Made by a program: the position numbers and the translations under genes. The notes beneath the pieces were generated by a model that saw only the letters and a list, made by a program, of their open reading frames with translations, made no database searches and was not told the origin of the DNA. A DNA stretch of 35,726 bases from an uncultured Bacteroidales bacterium (lineage in GTDB: Bacteria; Bacteroidota; Bacteroidia; Bacteroidales; UBA932): contig CALUQC010000075.1 in the NCBI GenBank assembly GCA_944322805.1, positions 1-35,726 of the forward strand, given 5' to 3'. Positions 8,441-17,520 of this stretch are shown here, one piece after another; positions within the stretch are counted from its first letter, which is position 1; every line of letters starts with the position of its first letter.

Positions 8441-9439
8441 CTACAACAAGTGTTTACGGGCCTTTCTCTCGCCTATCAGCATCTCAATGACGAACAGTAC
8501 AAGGGCTATGGCGAAGAAATACATGAACTGCTCGTCGAATTCCTCGAACACGACGGAGTTGAACATCTCCTCATCCATCTTCCTTATGTCATCCACGATA
8601 GGATTCAGCCCGAACTCGCTCATGCCGGCACGCACATATGCGCCGTTTCCTGCCGAAGCAATGTCCCTGAGCACCTTCTCGTCGAGGCGGGACACCACGA
8701 TATTGCCGTCCTTGTCTTTCAGGAGCTCTCCCTTATACGGGATAGGCTTTCCCTCCGGAGACCCCACGCCTATGGTAAAGACCTTGATGCCCATGTCGGC
8801 TGCCTGTTTTGCCGCCGATACCGGGTCGTCCTCATGATTTTCGCCGTCGGTGATGACTATTATCGCCCGGCTCTTCTCGCTCTGCGCGCTGAAACTCCTG
8901 ATGCAGGTATTGATGGCTTCGCCCAATGCCGTACCCTGGATAGGGACCGACTCGGTATTTATGCTGTTCAGGAACATCTTTGCGGAAGCATAGTCAGTCG
9001 TGACCGGCAGCTGCACGAACGACGTGCCGGCAAATACGACCAGCCCGATCCTGTCATCCCTGAGCTTGTCCACAAGACTCGAAATGGCCAGTTTCGCACG
9101 CTCCAGCCTGTTCGGAGAAAAATCCTCCGCCATCATCGAATTGGAAACGTCGAGAGCTATCATTATCTCCACACCCTTGATATTCCGCTCTTTCAGTTTG
9201 GCTCCTATCTGAGGCCTCGACAGTCCTATCGTAAAGAAAAAGAAGGCAAGGGCGAACAATGTCAGCCTTATCCACCCCTTCGAGGCAGATACGGAAGGCA
9301 TCAGTTCCCTTACGAGCTCCCTGTCGCCGAGGGCGGACAGCCTTTTCTTCCTGAAATGCCTCATGACAGCATAGAAGACGAAGAAAAGAGGTACGAGCAA
9401 AAGCAGTATCAGATAATATGGCTGCGCAAAATTTATCAT
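8441..9439 (-). CDS. batB: BatB, membrane von Willebrand factor A protein
   Basis: The 332-aa protein has two N-terminal transmembrane helices (about 7-25 and 58-74), a VWA domain and a C-terminal helix (about 309-325). The metal-ion-dependent adhesion site is intact: DVSNS at 97-101, a conserved threonine in QGTALGEA and the aspartate of VITDGEN. The VWA domain therefore probably binds a divalent metal and a protein partner on the periplasmic or membrane face. Its paralogue BatA is directly upstream (24-base gap) and shares the same layout, so the two probably form a heteromer. The Bat operon contributes to oxygen tolerance in Bacteroides fragilis; the molecular mechanism is not settled. Confidence 0.94.
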   Translation of the reverse strand: MINFAQPYYLILLLLVPLFFVFYAVMRHFRKKRLSALGDRELVRELMPSVSASKGWIRLTLFALAFFFFTIGLSRPQIGAKLKERNIKGVEIMIALDVSNSMMAEDFSPNRLERAKLAISSLVDKLRDDRIGLVVFAGTSFVQLPVTTDYASAKMFLNSINTESVPIQGTALGEAINTCIRSFSAQSEKSRAIIVITDGENHEDDPVSAAKQAADMGIKVFTIGVGSPEGKPIPYKGELLKDKDGNIVVSRLDEKVLRDIASAGNGAYVRAGMSEFGLNPIVDDIRKMDEEMFNSVVFEEFDEQFMYFFAIALVLFVIEMLIGERKARKHLL

Positions 9440-9463
9440 CTTAACAAATCCCCCTTCTTGATT

Positions 9464-10450
9464 TTAAGGCAAGCGCCTCAATACAAACACCCTAAGGACG
9501 AACTCTATCAGCAGGGCCACGAGCGCGGCGAAAGCATACTTCCCGAACAGTTCCCTGTACACCGGGAAACTGTCCACGGTCGTCCTCACCTTTTCCATCT
9601 GATTGATTTCGCTGTATATCTCCATCAGCTTGGTATTGTCCGTCGCCCTGAAATACTGGCCTCCGGTGGTCTCGGCTATCTCCTTCAACAGGTCCTCGTC
9701 TATTTCCACCTGCACTTTCTGTATGTCCACTCCCCATGGCGTCATCACCGGATACGGAGCCATGCCCCGTGCACCCACTCCTATCGTATAAACCCTGACC
9801 CCGTAGGTCTTCGCTATCTCGGCGGCCATCTGAGGAGTTATTTCCCCCGAATTGTTCACGCCGTCGGTCAGAAGAATGACTACGCGGCTCTTGGCATCGG
9901 AGTCCTTCATCCTCGCCACGGCCGTTGCAAGCCCGTTTCCTATGGCGGTACCGTCCTCGATGAGATCCGTCTGGACTTCCTTCATCAGATTTATCAGGGT
10001 GGACCTGTCTGTAGTCATCGGGCACTGCGTAAAACTCTCCCCCGCAAAAACCACGATTCCTATCCTGTCATACGGGCGCTGCGCAATGAATTCTATGGCT
10101 ATATCCTTGGCCGCGCTGAGCCTGTCGGGAGTGAAATCCCTCGCCAGCATACTCGTGGACACATCCATGGTCAGCATGATGTCGATGCCTTCGGAGTCCA
10201 CCCGCTCCATCTGTCCGGATGAACGGGGACGTGCCGTAGCGATGATTATCATCACCAGGGCGAATATTCTCAATGCAAACGGGACATGGCGCAATATGCT
10301 GAAAACCGACCTGCCGGATTTCATCCACGGCGTCATGGTGGACACCCTCAGATGCGGGTTCCGCTCTTTCCACTCCATATAAAGATAATGGAGTATCAGC
10401 AAGGCGGGGATTACCTCGAGCCAGAGTAATTTTGGATATTCGAAAAACAT
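9464..10450 (-). CDS. batA: BatA, membrane von Willebrand factor A protein
   Basis: The 328-aa paralogue of BatB has hydrophobic segments near residues 9-24 and 57-73, a VWA domain and a C-terminal transmembrane helix (about 303-322). Its MIDAS motif is DVSTS at 96-100, with further conserved residues in EDGTAIGNG and LLTDGVNNSG. As with other MoxR-linked VWA proteins, it probably works with the upstream ATPase. The gene starts at ATG 10450, 21 bases after the membrane-anchored partner gene. No promoter is seen in that gap. Confidence 0.94.
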   Translation of the reverse strand: MFFEYPKLLWLEVIPALLILHYLYMEWKERNPHLRVSTMTPWMKSGRSVFSILRHVPFALRIFALVMIIIATARPRSSGQMERVDSEGIDIMLTMDVSTSMLARDFTPDRLSAAKDIAIEFIAQRPYDRIGIVVFAGESFTQCPMTTDRSTLINLMKEVQTDLIEDGTAIGNGLATAVARMKDSDAKSRVVILLTDGVNNSGEITPQMAAEIAKTYGVRVYTIGVGARGMAPYPVMTPWGVDIQKVQVEIDEDLLKEIAETTGGQYFRATDNTKLMEIYSEINQMEKVRTTVDSFPVYRELFGKYAFAALVALLIEFVLRVFVLRRLP

Positions 10451-10471
10451 AATGATCTGTTGTCTCGTTTT

Positions 10472-11524
10472 TTACTGCTGCCGGTTTTCCGGAGCACGGA
10501 CTGGCTGTGCCTGCCCGGCTGCTTCTCCGGCCTTTCCGGCCTCTGCGTCGATTTCTTCCTGGTAGGTCATCGTGACGAATTTTACCGCTACCGGAAGCAC
10601 CGAGGCGTTTTCGTTCTGCGTGGCCACATATTTTGCGAATTTCACGTAATCCGCACGCTCGAAAAGTTCACGGACCTCCCCGAACAGTTCCGGAGTGATG
10701 TCCATACCCTTCAGCCCGTCGAAAATTTCCTTGGTAGTCATTTCCATGGCCGACACCCCGAATCTTGCCGCGATATATTCCCTGAGCGCATCCGTCACTC
10801 CCGAATAGAACGCCTTCTGTTTTTCGGGAGCCCAGAAGGAATCGCCTCTGAACTTGTCTATTTTCCGCAATGCCCTGATATGGGCCGGCTCCCTCGAAGC
10901 CATGTCGTCCGCCTTTTTCCTGATGTATTTCCTCGTGAGCCAAACGGCGGCAAGTATTATCAGGGCCAGCAGCAGAGCGCCTCCGATATAAGGGACCACT
11001 TCACGGAACTCTATCGGATACCTGATCTGGTCCTTGATGTCATGAACTTTGAAAGCCGCGGTATCCACGGGCATCGTCTTCACGTCCATAATCTTCGGTG
11101 AAAAGTACAGGGTGTCCGGCACCCCTTTCGGGGAAATGCGGACAACGCTTACGGGAGGAAGCTCATAACGGCCTTCGTCGAAAGAAGTTATGACAACGCT
11201 TCCCCTGATATCCATCAGTTCAGGCGCCTTCTTCTTTCCTTTCACGACCCTGACCGTATCCAGTCTCCATGGCGACACCACTTCCACGCCTTCGCAGAAT
11301 CCCTGCGAATAGTCCGGGAACATGAAGCCGGTACCGGATTCCACCTTTTCAAGTTCGAATCCGTACCTGAGCTGGTCCGCTATCAGGACAGAATCCCTCG
11401 GCTGCAGCTGCTCGAGAAAAGCCTCCCCGGCATACGCCACCGAAGCAGAATCCTGCGCCGCTGCCGTAAAGGCCGGAACGGCCGCCGTCAAAAACAATAT
11501 CGATAACTCGAAACGGATGTTCAT
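10472..11524 (-). CDS. Bat-operon membrane-anchored protein of unknown function
   Basis: The 350-aa protein sits at the usual place between DUF58 and batA in Bacteroidota. A signal peptide (about 1-23, ending AAAQ) is followed by a periplasmic domain (about 25-175) with beta-rich stretches such as ELPPVSVVRI, a single transmembrane helix (178-197) and a basic KYIRKKADD stop-transfer segment. A cytoplasmic helical domain (about 205-310) and an Ala/Gln/Pro-rich end follow. Architecture and position resemble a short BatD-like protein, with periplasmic beta-sandwich, one membrane pass and helical cytoplasmic part. I cannot assign an activity. It lies five bases after DUF58, within the operon. Confidence 0.85.
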   Translation of the reverse strand: MNIRFELSILFLTAAVPAFTAAAQDSASVAYAGEAFLEQLQPRDSVLIADQLRYGFELEKVESGTGFMFPDYSQGFCEGVEVVSPWRLDTVRVVKGKKKAPELMDIRGSVVITSFDEGRYELPPVSVVRISPKGVPDTLYFSPKIMDVKTMPVDTAAFKVHDIKDQIRYPIEFREVVPYIGGALLLALIILAAVWLTRKYIRKKADDMASREPAHIRALRKIDKFRGDSFWAPEKQKAFYSGVTDALREYIAARFGVSAMEMTTKEIFDGLKGMDITPELFGEVRELFERADYVKFAKYVATQNENASVLPVAVKFVTMTYQEEIDAEAGKAGEAAGQAQPVRAPENRQQ

Positions 11525-11529
11525 GCTGT

Positions 11530-12420
11530 CTATCTTTTTTGGAAAAAGGCCATCAGACCTTTTACGTAATCGCTGTCAGTGGAAATGCTCACATTGTCCA
11601 CCTTGTATTTCAGGAACAGTCTCGAAGATGCCGCGGACAGATCCGCAAACCATTTTTCATACAGCGACCGCATTTTCCTGGACGAGGTGTTCACCCACCC
11701 TGCCGACATGTTCTCCGAGTCCTTGACATGGACGAAGCCTATGTCCGGCAAAGTCCGCTCGCGGGGGTCATGCACTTCGATGACAGACAGGTCGTGCCTG
11801 TTCACCGCGACTTTCAGGGCATCTTCATAGTTCGGCCGTCCGTCTCCGTCCACATCAATGAGGTCGGACAGCAGGAAGGCCGTGCATCTTTTCTTGATGG
11901 CATTGGTGAGAAAACGCAGGGCTTCTCCGATATCGGTGCCGTTGTGCTCCGGCTGGAATTCGAGGATTTCCCTTATGATGTGCAGCAGGTGGCTGCGTCC
12001 CTTTTTCGGGGGTATGAACTTTTCCACCCTGTCGCTGAAAAACATCGCCCCCACCTTGTCATTGTTTATGATGGCTGAAAACGAAAGGACCGCGGCTATT
12101 TCCGCTATCATGTCGCGCTTGTTCTGACCGGCAGTTCCGAATAGTCCTGACCTGCTGATATCTATCAGCAAAACCACCGTCATTTCCCTTTCTTCCTCGA
12201 AGACTTTTATATAGGGCGAGCGCATCCTCGCAGTGACATTCCAGTCCATATTGCGGACGTCGTCTCCGTACTGGTATTCCCTCACTTCACTGAAAGTCAT
12301 ACCGCGTCCCTTGAATGCGGAATGGTATTCACCTGCAAATATCTGATGCGAAAGCGCCTTGGTCCTTATTTCGATTTTCCTGACCTTTTTCAGAAGGTCG
12401 TTTGCATCTTTCTTTTCCAT
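11530..12420 (-). CDS. DUF58 domain protein (MoxR/Bat-associated)
   Basis: The 296-aa soluble protein carries the DUF58 signature: GRGMTFSEVREYQYGDDVRNMDW at about residues 38-60, then SPYIKVFEEEREMTVVLLIDISRS, where DISRS (87-91) resembles a VWA MIDAS. Proteins of this family accompany MoxR ATPases and are thought to act as adaptors or VWA-like clients. ATG 12420 shares one base with the stop of moxR, so tight coupling is likely. It has no transmembrane segment, unlike longer DUF58 proteins. Confidence 0.93.
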   Translation of the reverse strand: MEKKDANDLLKKVRKIEIRTKALSHQIFAGEYHSAFKGRGMTFSEVREYQYGDDVRNMDWNVTARMRSPYIKVFEEEREMTVVLLIDISRSGLFGTAGQNKRDMIAEIAAVLSFSAIINNDKVGAMFFSDRVEKFIPPKKGRSHLLHIIREILEFQPEHNGTDIGEALRFLTNAIKKRCTAFLLSDLIDVDGDGRPNYEDALKVAVNRHDLSVIEVHDPRERTLPDIGFVHVKDSENMSAGWVNTSSRKMRSLYEKWFADLSAASSRLFLKYKVDNVSISTDSDYVKGLMAFFQKR

Positions 12421-13412
12421 TATGGAACCTCTACTGCATTGATGATTTCCGAGATGATATTCTCGGGCGTGACATTCTCCGCCTCGGCCTCGTAGGTAAG
12501 CCCGATTCTGTGCCGGAGGACCTCATTGCAGACTGCCCTGACATCTTCCGGAATCACGTATCCGCGTCTTTTTATGAACGCATATGCCTTTGAAGCCATC
12601 GAAAGCGAGATGCTGGCCCTCGGAGAGCCGCCATACGCTATGAGTCCCGAAAGTTTCTCCAAACCGTAGTCGGCAGGAGTTCTCGTAGCATATACGATAT
12701 CCACGATATATCTCTCGATTTTTTCATCCATATAGACATCCCTTACCACCGAACGGGCTTTCACGATATCCTCCGGCTTGAGCACCGGGGAAGCCTTGGG
12801 GAAGGTGCCGGAATTGTTCATCCTGACTATCAGTTTCTCTTCTTCCTTCTTGGGATAGCTTACCACGACCTTGAGCATGAAACGGTCGACCTGCGCCTCC
12901 GGAAGAGGATATGTGCCTTCCTGCTCGATAGGATTCTGAGTCGCCATCACGAGGAAAGGCTCCGGGAGCCGGAAAGTCTCGTCCCCTATGGTCACCTGGC
13001 GTTCCTGCATGGCCTCGAGAAGTGCAGACTGGACTTTTGCAGGCGACCTGTTGATTTCATCCGCGAGGACAAAGTTCGCGAAGATAGGACCTTTCTTGAT
13101 CTGGAACTGTTCGCTTTTCTGCGAATAGATCAATGTTCCGATGACATCGGCAGGAAGCAGGTCCGGAGTAAACTGGATTCTGCTGAATTTGGCATCTATG
13201 GCGGAAGCCAGGGTGTTTATGGCTAATGTCTTGGCCAGTCCGGGCACGCCCTCGAGCAGGATATGTCCGTTTGCCAGAAGTCCTATAAGCAGATTTTCCA
13301 CCAGGTGCTTCTGCCCTACGATGACCTTGTTCATCTCCATAGTGAGAATATCCACGAAAGAACTTTCCTGCTGGATGCGGTCATTCAATTCCTTAATATT
13401 TATATTGTCCAT
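12420..13412 (-). CDS. MoxR family AAA+ ATPase, first gene of the Bat operon
   Basis: The 330-aa AAA+ protein probably acts as a chaperone-like remodeller of the VWA proteins encoded downstream. Walker A is GVPGLAKT (55-62), Walker B FVLADEINRS (114-123) and sensor 1 lies in FLVMATQNPIEQEGTYPLPEAQVDRF. The C-terminal lid domain includes the YGGSPRAS motif typical of MoxR. The start is ATG 13412. A longer frame reaches a TTG at 13439, but that TTG is inside the operon's own -7 box, so it would not be transcribed. This gene heads a ten-gene operon extending to 2238 with gaps of at most 38 bases. Confidence 0.95.
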   Translation of the reverse strand: MDNINIKELNDRIQQESSFVDILTMEMNKVIVGQKHLVENLLIGLLANGHILLEGVPGLAKTLAINTLASAIDAKFSRIQFTPDLLPADVIGTLIYSQKSEQFQIKKGPIFANFVLADEINRSPAKVQSALLEAMQERQVTIGDETFRLPEPFLVMATQNPIEQEGTYPLPEAQVDRFMLKVVVSYPKKEEEKLIVRMNNSGTFPKASPVLKPEDIVKARSVVRDVYMDEKIERYIVDIVYATRTPADYGLEKLSGLIAYGGSPRASISLSMASKAYAFIKRRGYVIPEDVRAVCNEVLRHRIGLTYEAEAENVTPENIISEIINAVEVP

Positions 13413-13436
13413 ATAACTGAAATTATTGTAATTTTG
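13405..13436 (+). promoter_or_regulatory. Promoter of truA
   Basis: TTG at 13405-13407, 21 bases, then TAATTTTG at 13429-13436. Transcription would begin about 20 bases before the truA ATG at 13464. The -7 box directly abuts that of the divergent moxR promoter. Confidence 0.6.
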
Positions 13437-13444
13437 CAAATTTA
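13437..13444 (-). promoter_or_regulatory. -7 box of the moxR–bat–rmuC operon
   Basis: On the minus strand the sequence is TAAATTTG, 24 bases before the moxR ATG at 13412. No TTG lies at the usual -33 distance upstream; the nearest TTG is only 12 bases away. The promoter may therefore need help from another factor. Confidence 0.5.
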
Positions 13445-13463
13445 ATCATTATCTCCCAATCCG

Positions 13464-14237
13464 ATGCGATACTCCATCAGACTTTCATACGACGGGACCG
13501 GTCTCAGCGGCTGGCAGATCCAGCCCAACGGGCAGTCCGTGCAGGAAGCTCTCCAGAAGGCGCTTTCGCTTGCTCTCGGCGAAAACATAACCGTCACGGG
13601 AGCCGGCCGGACAGATGCCGGAGTCAATGCCGTAAACTACATGGCGCATTTCGACACTGAGAGACAAGATATTCCGGAGCCGGGGGCGTTAGTGTACAAA
13701 TTAAATGCCATCACAGGCAAGGAAATCATCATTCATGAAATATTACCCGCTCCGGAAACGTTCCATGCAAGATTCGGAGCCGTCTCACGGGAATACCGCT
13801 ACTTCATCCATCGGAAAAAGGACCCGTTCATACGCGGATTTTCATGGCAATGCGGGTACTGTCTCGACATCGGGGCAATGAACGAGGCTGCCGGATATCT
13901 GCTCGGGACCCATGATTTCAGCTGCTTCGAGAAAAAGGGAGGCAACAACCTTACATCGATCTGCACGGTTTACGAAGCAGGATGGAAATATTACACCCCG
14001 ACCCATGTCGCGGAACTCGGATACCCGGCAGGCGGGGAAGACTACATGGTATTCACGATTCGGGCCGACCGGTTTCTCCGGAACATGGTAAGGGCGGTCG
14101 TAGGCTCCCTCGTCTGCGTGGGCAGGGGTAAAAGGGATGCGGGGTGGATAGGTTCCCTGATAGAAAACGGCAGCCGCTCCGACGCCGGCGAATCTGTCCC
14201 CGGATATGCACTCTTTTTGAGCGATGTGCGATACTGA
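13464..14237 (+). CDS. truA: tRNA pseudouridine(38-40) synthase TruA
   Basis: TruA isomerises uridines 38-40 in the anticodon arm of many tRNAs. The 257-aa protein has the family N-terminus YDGTGLSGWQIQPNGQSVQEAL, the catalytic aspartate Asp51 in GRTDAGVNA, and the C-terminal TFTIRADRFLRNMVRAVVG-like segment (here TIRADRFLRNMVR). Length is normal. It diverges from moxR; the two ATGs are 51 bases apart. Its end is followed at once by the lon regulatory region. Confidence 0.96.
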   Translation: MRYSIRLSYDGTGLSGWQIQPNGQSVQEALQKALSLALGENITVTGAGRTDAGVNAVNYMAHFDTERQDIPEPGALVYKLNAITGKEIIIHEILPAPETFHARFGAVSREYRYFIHRKKDPFIRGFSWQCGYCLDIGAMNEAAGYLLGTHDFSCFEKKGGNNLTSICTVYEAGWKYYTPTHVAELGYPAGGEDYMVFTIRADRFLRNMVRAVVGSLVCVGRGKRDAGWIGSLIENGSRSDAGESVPGYALFLSDVRY

Positions 14238-14244
14238 GCATTTC

Positions 14245-14259
14245 TGGCACAAAGATTGA
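14245..14259 (+). promoter_or_regulatory. Sigma-54-like -24/-12 site upstream of lon
   Basis: TGGCAC (14245-14250), five bases, then TTGA (14256-14259) fits the sigma-54 spacing TGGCAC-N5-TTGC with one mismatch, in the TTGC element. It begins eight bases after the truA stop and points towards lon. I see no TAnnTTTG box in the 150-base truA–lon gap, which makes this the best promoter candidate for lon. Confidence 0.4.
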
Positions 14260-14294
14260 CCAATAGTTGCGCCGCTGAAAAAACCACGCGGATA

Positions 14295-14309
14295 CTGACA
14301 AAATGTCAG
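14295..14309. promoter_or_regulatory. Perfect palindrome CTGACA-AAA-TGTCAG before lon
   Basis: A 6+3+6 perfect inverted repeat lies in the lon leader, 36 bases downstream of the sigma-54-like site and 81 bases before the lon ATG. It has the form of a dimeric regulator's operator. A regulatory role in heat or stress response is inferred from position only. Confidence 0.5.
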
Positions 14310-14317
14310 CAATTTCC

Positions 14318-14333
14318 GCCGTGATTCCACGGC
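14318..14333 (+). other. Hairpin in the lon 5' leader
   Basis: GCCGTG (14318-14323), loop ATTC, CACGGC (14328-14333) is a perfect 6-bp GC-rich stem. No T-run follows, so it is not a terminator. If transcription starts upstream, it sits in the lon 5' untranslated region. Confidence 0.4.
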
Positions 14334-14389
14334 AGGCAAACCGGCAGAGGAGCAAAATGCGCCGAGCCGGCAAAAAAGGAGCAAAAATT

Positions 14390-16795
14390 ATGAAGGAAAT
14401 CCAAATGAAAGACTTTTTATCGCCGTCAGGCACGGAAGTAAACATCATTCCGGTGCTGCAGGGAGACGGGTATATGAAAATAGATGAGTCGGAACTGCCA
14501 GATTCCCTCCCGATTCTGGCTCTGAGAAATGCCGTCCTGTTCCCGGGGACGATATATCCGATTACCATAGGAAGAGAAAAATCCATCAAACTCATAGAGG
14601 ACGCGGAAAAGAACAACGCATTCATAGGTGCGGTACCGCAGAACGACATATCGGTGGAGGATCCTAAAAAGGATGACCTGTACCGTTTCGGCACGGTGGC
14701 CAAAATCCTGAAAACGCTCGAAATGCCGGACGGGACCATTACGGCCATACTCCAGGGATTCAAGCGTTTCGAGATAGATTCCGTGACCGAATACGAGCCG
14801 TACATGCTCGGATTGGTGCACTATCTGCACGATACGCATCCGGACAGCAGCGACAAGGATGTCAAGATGATAGCCGAATCTCTGAAAGAAAAGGCTGTCA
14901 CCATCCTGAAAATGTCGTCGTACATGCCGCGTGAAGCAGCGTCCGCGCTCAAATCCATAGACGGATTCGAATTTCTCGTCAATTTCATCGCCACCACCAT
15001 CGAAGTGGAGAATTTCGAGGACAAGGTGCAGCTGCTCCAGTACGAGGACCTGAAGACGAGGGCGATGAAACTGCTTTCGGTGCTGGACACCCAGATAGAG
15101 CTTCTCAAAATCAAGCAGGACATAAACCAGAAAGTGAAGATGGAAATCGACCAGCAGCAGAGGGAATATTACCTCAACAGCCAGTTGAGAACCATCCAGG
15201 AAGAGCTCGGCATGGACGAAATGGAGGATTTCGAGAAGCTGAGAGCCAGGGCAGCCGAGAAAAAATGGCCTGAGTCGGTAGCCGAGATTTTCGAGAAGGA
15301 AATGACAAAGCTCGAGAGGTACAACCCGAGCTCGCCGGACTACAGCATACAGTTCAACTATATCCAGTTCATGCTGGATCTTCCGTGGAACGAGATGTCC
15401 AAAGACAATCTCGACCTGAAACACGCCCAGAAAGTGCTCGACGAAGATCATTTCGGACTGGACACCGTAAAGGAGAGAATCATAGAATATCTTGCCGTGC
15501 TGAAACTTAAGGGTGACATGAAGTCCCCGATACTGTGCCTGTACGGGCCTCCGGGCGTGGGCAAGACCAGTTTGGGCAAATCCATCGCACGGGCTCTCGG
15601 CAGGAAGTACGTCAGAATAGCCCTCGGCGGAGTGCATGACGAGTCCGAAATCAGGGGGCACAGGAAAACATATATCGGAGCACTTCCGGGCAGGATACTG
15701 AATGCCATAAACAGGGCAGGGACATCCAACCCGGTAATAGTCCTCGACGAAATAGACAAGCTGAGCACGGACATAAAGGGAGACCCGTCATCGGCACTGC
15801 TCGAAGCCCTCGACCCCGAGCAGAACACCACGTTCCACGACAACTATCTCGACATAGACTACGATCTGTCAAACGTGCTGTTCCTGACCACCGCAAACAC
15901 GACCGCCACTATCCAGCCCGCACTGCGCGACAGGATGGAAATGATAAACGTCACCGGTTATTTGGCCGAGGAGAAAATGTCGATAGCCAGGGACTACCTC
16001 ATTCCGAAACAGTTGGAAGAGCACGGTATAAACAAGAAGGAACTCAGGATAGACAAGGGATGTCTCGAGAAAATCATAAGCGACTACACCCGTGAATCCG
16101 GTGTCCGCGGACTTGAAAAGCAGATAGCCAAGATAGCGAGGGTGACGGCAAAGAAGATAGCTCTCGGGGAAAACTATCCGAAAGTGCTGAAAAAGGAACA
16201 CCTGAAAGAATATCTCGGTCTTCCGACCAATTTCCACGACATGCAGAAGGGCAATGAGGCTCCGGGCGTAGTGACCGGACTTGCATGGACCGAAATGGGC
16301 GGCGAGATACTGTTCATCGAGAGTTCCATAAGCAAGGGGAAAGGCAATCTTTCCATGACCGGAAACCTCGGGGACGTGATGAAGGAATCCGCCACCATTG
16401 CATACCAGTACATCAAGGCCCATCCGGAAATGGCTCTCATGACATCGGAAGAATTCGCGGAAAAGGACATACACGTGCATGTCCCGGAAGGCGCCGTTCC
16501 GAAAGACGGCCCGTCCGCCGGCATCACGATGGTAAGTTCCATGGTCTCCGCCCTCCGCGGACAGCAGGTAAAGAGCGGCATCGCGATGACAGGAGAGATG
16601 ACATTGCGCGGCAGGGTGCTTCCTGTCGGCGGCATCAAGGAAAAGATACTTGCCGCCAAACGCGCCGGCATCAGCACCATCCTCATTTCCGAAGACAACC
16701 GCAAGGACATAGAAGATATCAAGGAAATCTATGTCAAGGGTCTGACGTTCATTTATGTCAGGACCATAGAGGATGTCATAAACTATATCTTCTGA
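14390..16795 (+). CDS. lon: Lon endopeptidase La (ATP-dependent serine protease)
   Basis: Lon degrades misfolded and short-lived regulatory proteins. The 801-aa protein has the N-terminal substrate-binding LON domain ([24 protein letters not shown], about 40-65) and a coiled-coil region. The AAA+ module has Walker A GPPGVGKT (386-393) and Walker B IVLDEIDK. The C-terminal protease domain has the Ser-Lys dyad Ser709 (DGPSAGIT) and Lys750 (GGIKEKI). ATG 14390 is chosen because AAAAGGAG lies just before it and the family N-terminus begins there. In-frame ATGs at 14303 and 14357 would add a basic stretch not expected of Lon, and 14303 lies inside the palindrome. The C-terminal sequence DVINYIF ends as expected for full length. 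Confidence 0.96.
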   Translation: MKEIQMKDFLSPSGTEVNIIPVLQGDGYMKIDESELPDSLPILALRNAVLFPGTIYPITIGREKSIKLIEDAEKNNAFIGAVPQNDISVEDPKKDDLYRFGTVAKILKTLEMPDGTITAILQGFKRFEIDSVTEYEPYMLGLVHYLHDTHPDSSDKDVKMIAESLKEKAVTILKMSSYMPREAASALKSIDGFEFLVNFIATTIEVENFEDKVQLLQYEDLKTRAMKLLSVLDTQIELLKIKQDINQKVKMEIDQQQREYYLNSQLRTIQEELGMDEMEDFEKLRARAAEKKWPESVAEIFEKEMTKLERYNPSSPDYSIQFNYIQFMLDLPWNEMSKDNLDLKHAQKVLDEDHFGLDTVKERIIEYLAVLKLKGDMKSPILCLYGPPGVGKTSLGKSIARALGRKYVRIALGGVHDESEIRGHRKTYIGALPGRILNAINRAGTSNPVIVLDEIDKLSTDIKGDPSSALLEALDPEQNTTFHDNYLDIDYDLSNVLFLTTANTTATIQPALRDRMEMINVTGYLAEEKMSIARDYLIPKQLEEHGINKKELRIDKGCLEKIISDYTRESGVRGLEKQIAKIARVTAKKIALGENYPKVLKKEHLKEYLGLPTNFHDMQKGNEAPGVVTGLAWTEMGGEILFIESSISKGKGNLSMTGNLGDVMKESATIAYQYIKAHPEMALMTSEEFAEKDIHVHVPEGAVPKDGPSAGITMVSSMVSALRGQQVKSGIAMTGEMTLRGRVLPVGGIKEKILAAKRAGISTILISEDNRKDIEDIKEIYVKGLTFIYVRTIEDVINYIF

Positions 16796-16798
16796 CGC

Positions 16799-16829
16799 TT
16801 GGACATATCCGTTTTTTTCCACAATTTTG
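16799..16829 (+). promoter_or_regulatory. Probable promoter of ung–coaD–thioredoxin-like operon
   Basis: TTG (16799-16801), 20 bases, then CAATTTTG (16822-16829), one base off TAnnTTTG. It lies 22 bases before the ung ATG. Confidence 0.45.
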
Positions 16830-16851
16830 CACCGCATTATACAAGGAATAA

Positions 16852-17520
16852 ATGGAAGTCAGGATAGAAAACAGCTGGAAAAACGCACTAAAGGACGAAT
16901 TCGAGAAACCGTACTTCGCCGCCTTAGTGCGTTTTCTGCATAAGGAAAAGGCGGCAGGCAAGACGATATACCCGCCGGGACCGGCCATATTCAGGGCATT
17001 CGAACTCACCCCGGCCGACAAAGTCAAGGTCGTGATAATCGGACAGGATCCGTACCACGGCGCCGGCCAGGCGATGGGACTGTCATTCTCCGTTCCGGAC
17101 AACATCCCGGCACCGCCCTCCCTGAAAAACATATTCAAGGAAATCCATGACGACCTCGGCATCACCATGAGCGGACGGCCGAATCTCGAAAAATGGGCAA
17201 GGCAGGGAGTCCTGCTTCTGAACGCGTCCCTGACCGTACAGGCAGGCATTCCGAACTCGCACAGCGGGATAGGCTGGACAGAATTTACGGATGCAGTCAT
17301 CAGATGGCTGTCGGACCACAGGCAGGGCATAGTGTTCCTGCTTTGGGGAAGCTATGCAAGGAACAAGAAGGCTCTGATCGACACGTCAAAACACTTCGTC
17401 CTGGAAGCAGCGCATCCGTCCCCTCTTGCCCGCGGGGCGTTCTTCGGCTGCCGGCATTTTTCAAAAACAAATGAAATTCTCGAAAAGGAAGGACTCGCAC
17501 CAATAGACTGGCAGCTATGA
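16852..17520 (+). CDS. ung: Uracil-DNA glycosylase, family 1
   Basis: Ung removes uracil from DNA, starting base-excision repair. The 222-aa protein has the water-activating motif GQDPYHG with catalytic Asp66, the uracil-pocket segment GLSFSVP, LLLNASLTV and the DNA-intercalating HPSPLA loop with catalytic His188. Length is standard for a bacterial family-1 enzyme. It is the first gene of a three-gene run with coaD and a thioredoxin-like gene. Confidence 0.97.
   Translation: MEVRIENSWKNALKDEFEKPYFAALVRFLHKEKAAGKTIYPPGPAIFRAFELTPADKVKVVIIGQDPYHGAGQAMGLSFSVPDNIPAPPSLKNIFKEIHDDLGITMSGRPNLEKWARQGVLLLNASLTVQAGIPNSHSGIGWTEFTDAVIRWLSDHRQGIVFLLWGSYARNKKALIDTSKHFVLEAAHPSPLARGAFFGCRHFSKTNEILEKEGLAPIDWQL

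Noticed and set aside
8450..10222. 590-codon plus-strand frame opposite batA and batB, and a similar 627-codon frame at 5128-7011
   Set aside because: Both lie antisense to well-supported conserved genes, have high His/Arg/Gly content typical of shadow translation and show no motif.
13413..13439. TTG-started N-terminal extension of moxR; similar TTG extensions of lnt (22258), the ATPase (29590), the beta-barrel gene (26876) and the sirtuin (30809)
   Set aside because: The TTGs fall in or upstream of the genes' own -7 boxes, in a terminator T-run, or within the upstream gene. ATGs at the family N-terminus are close by.
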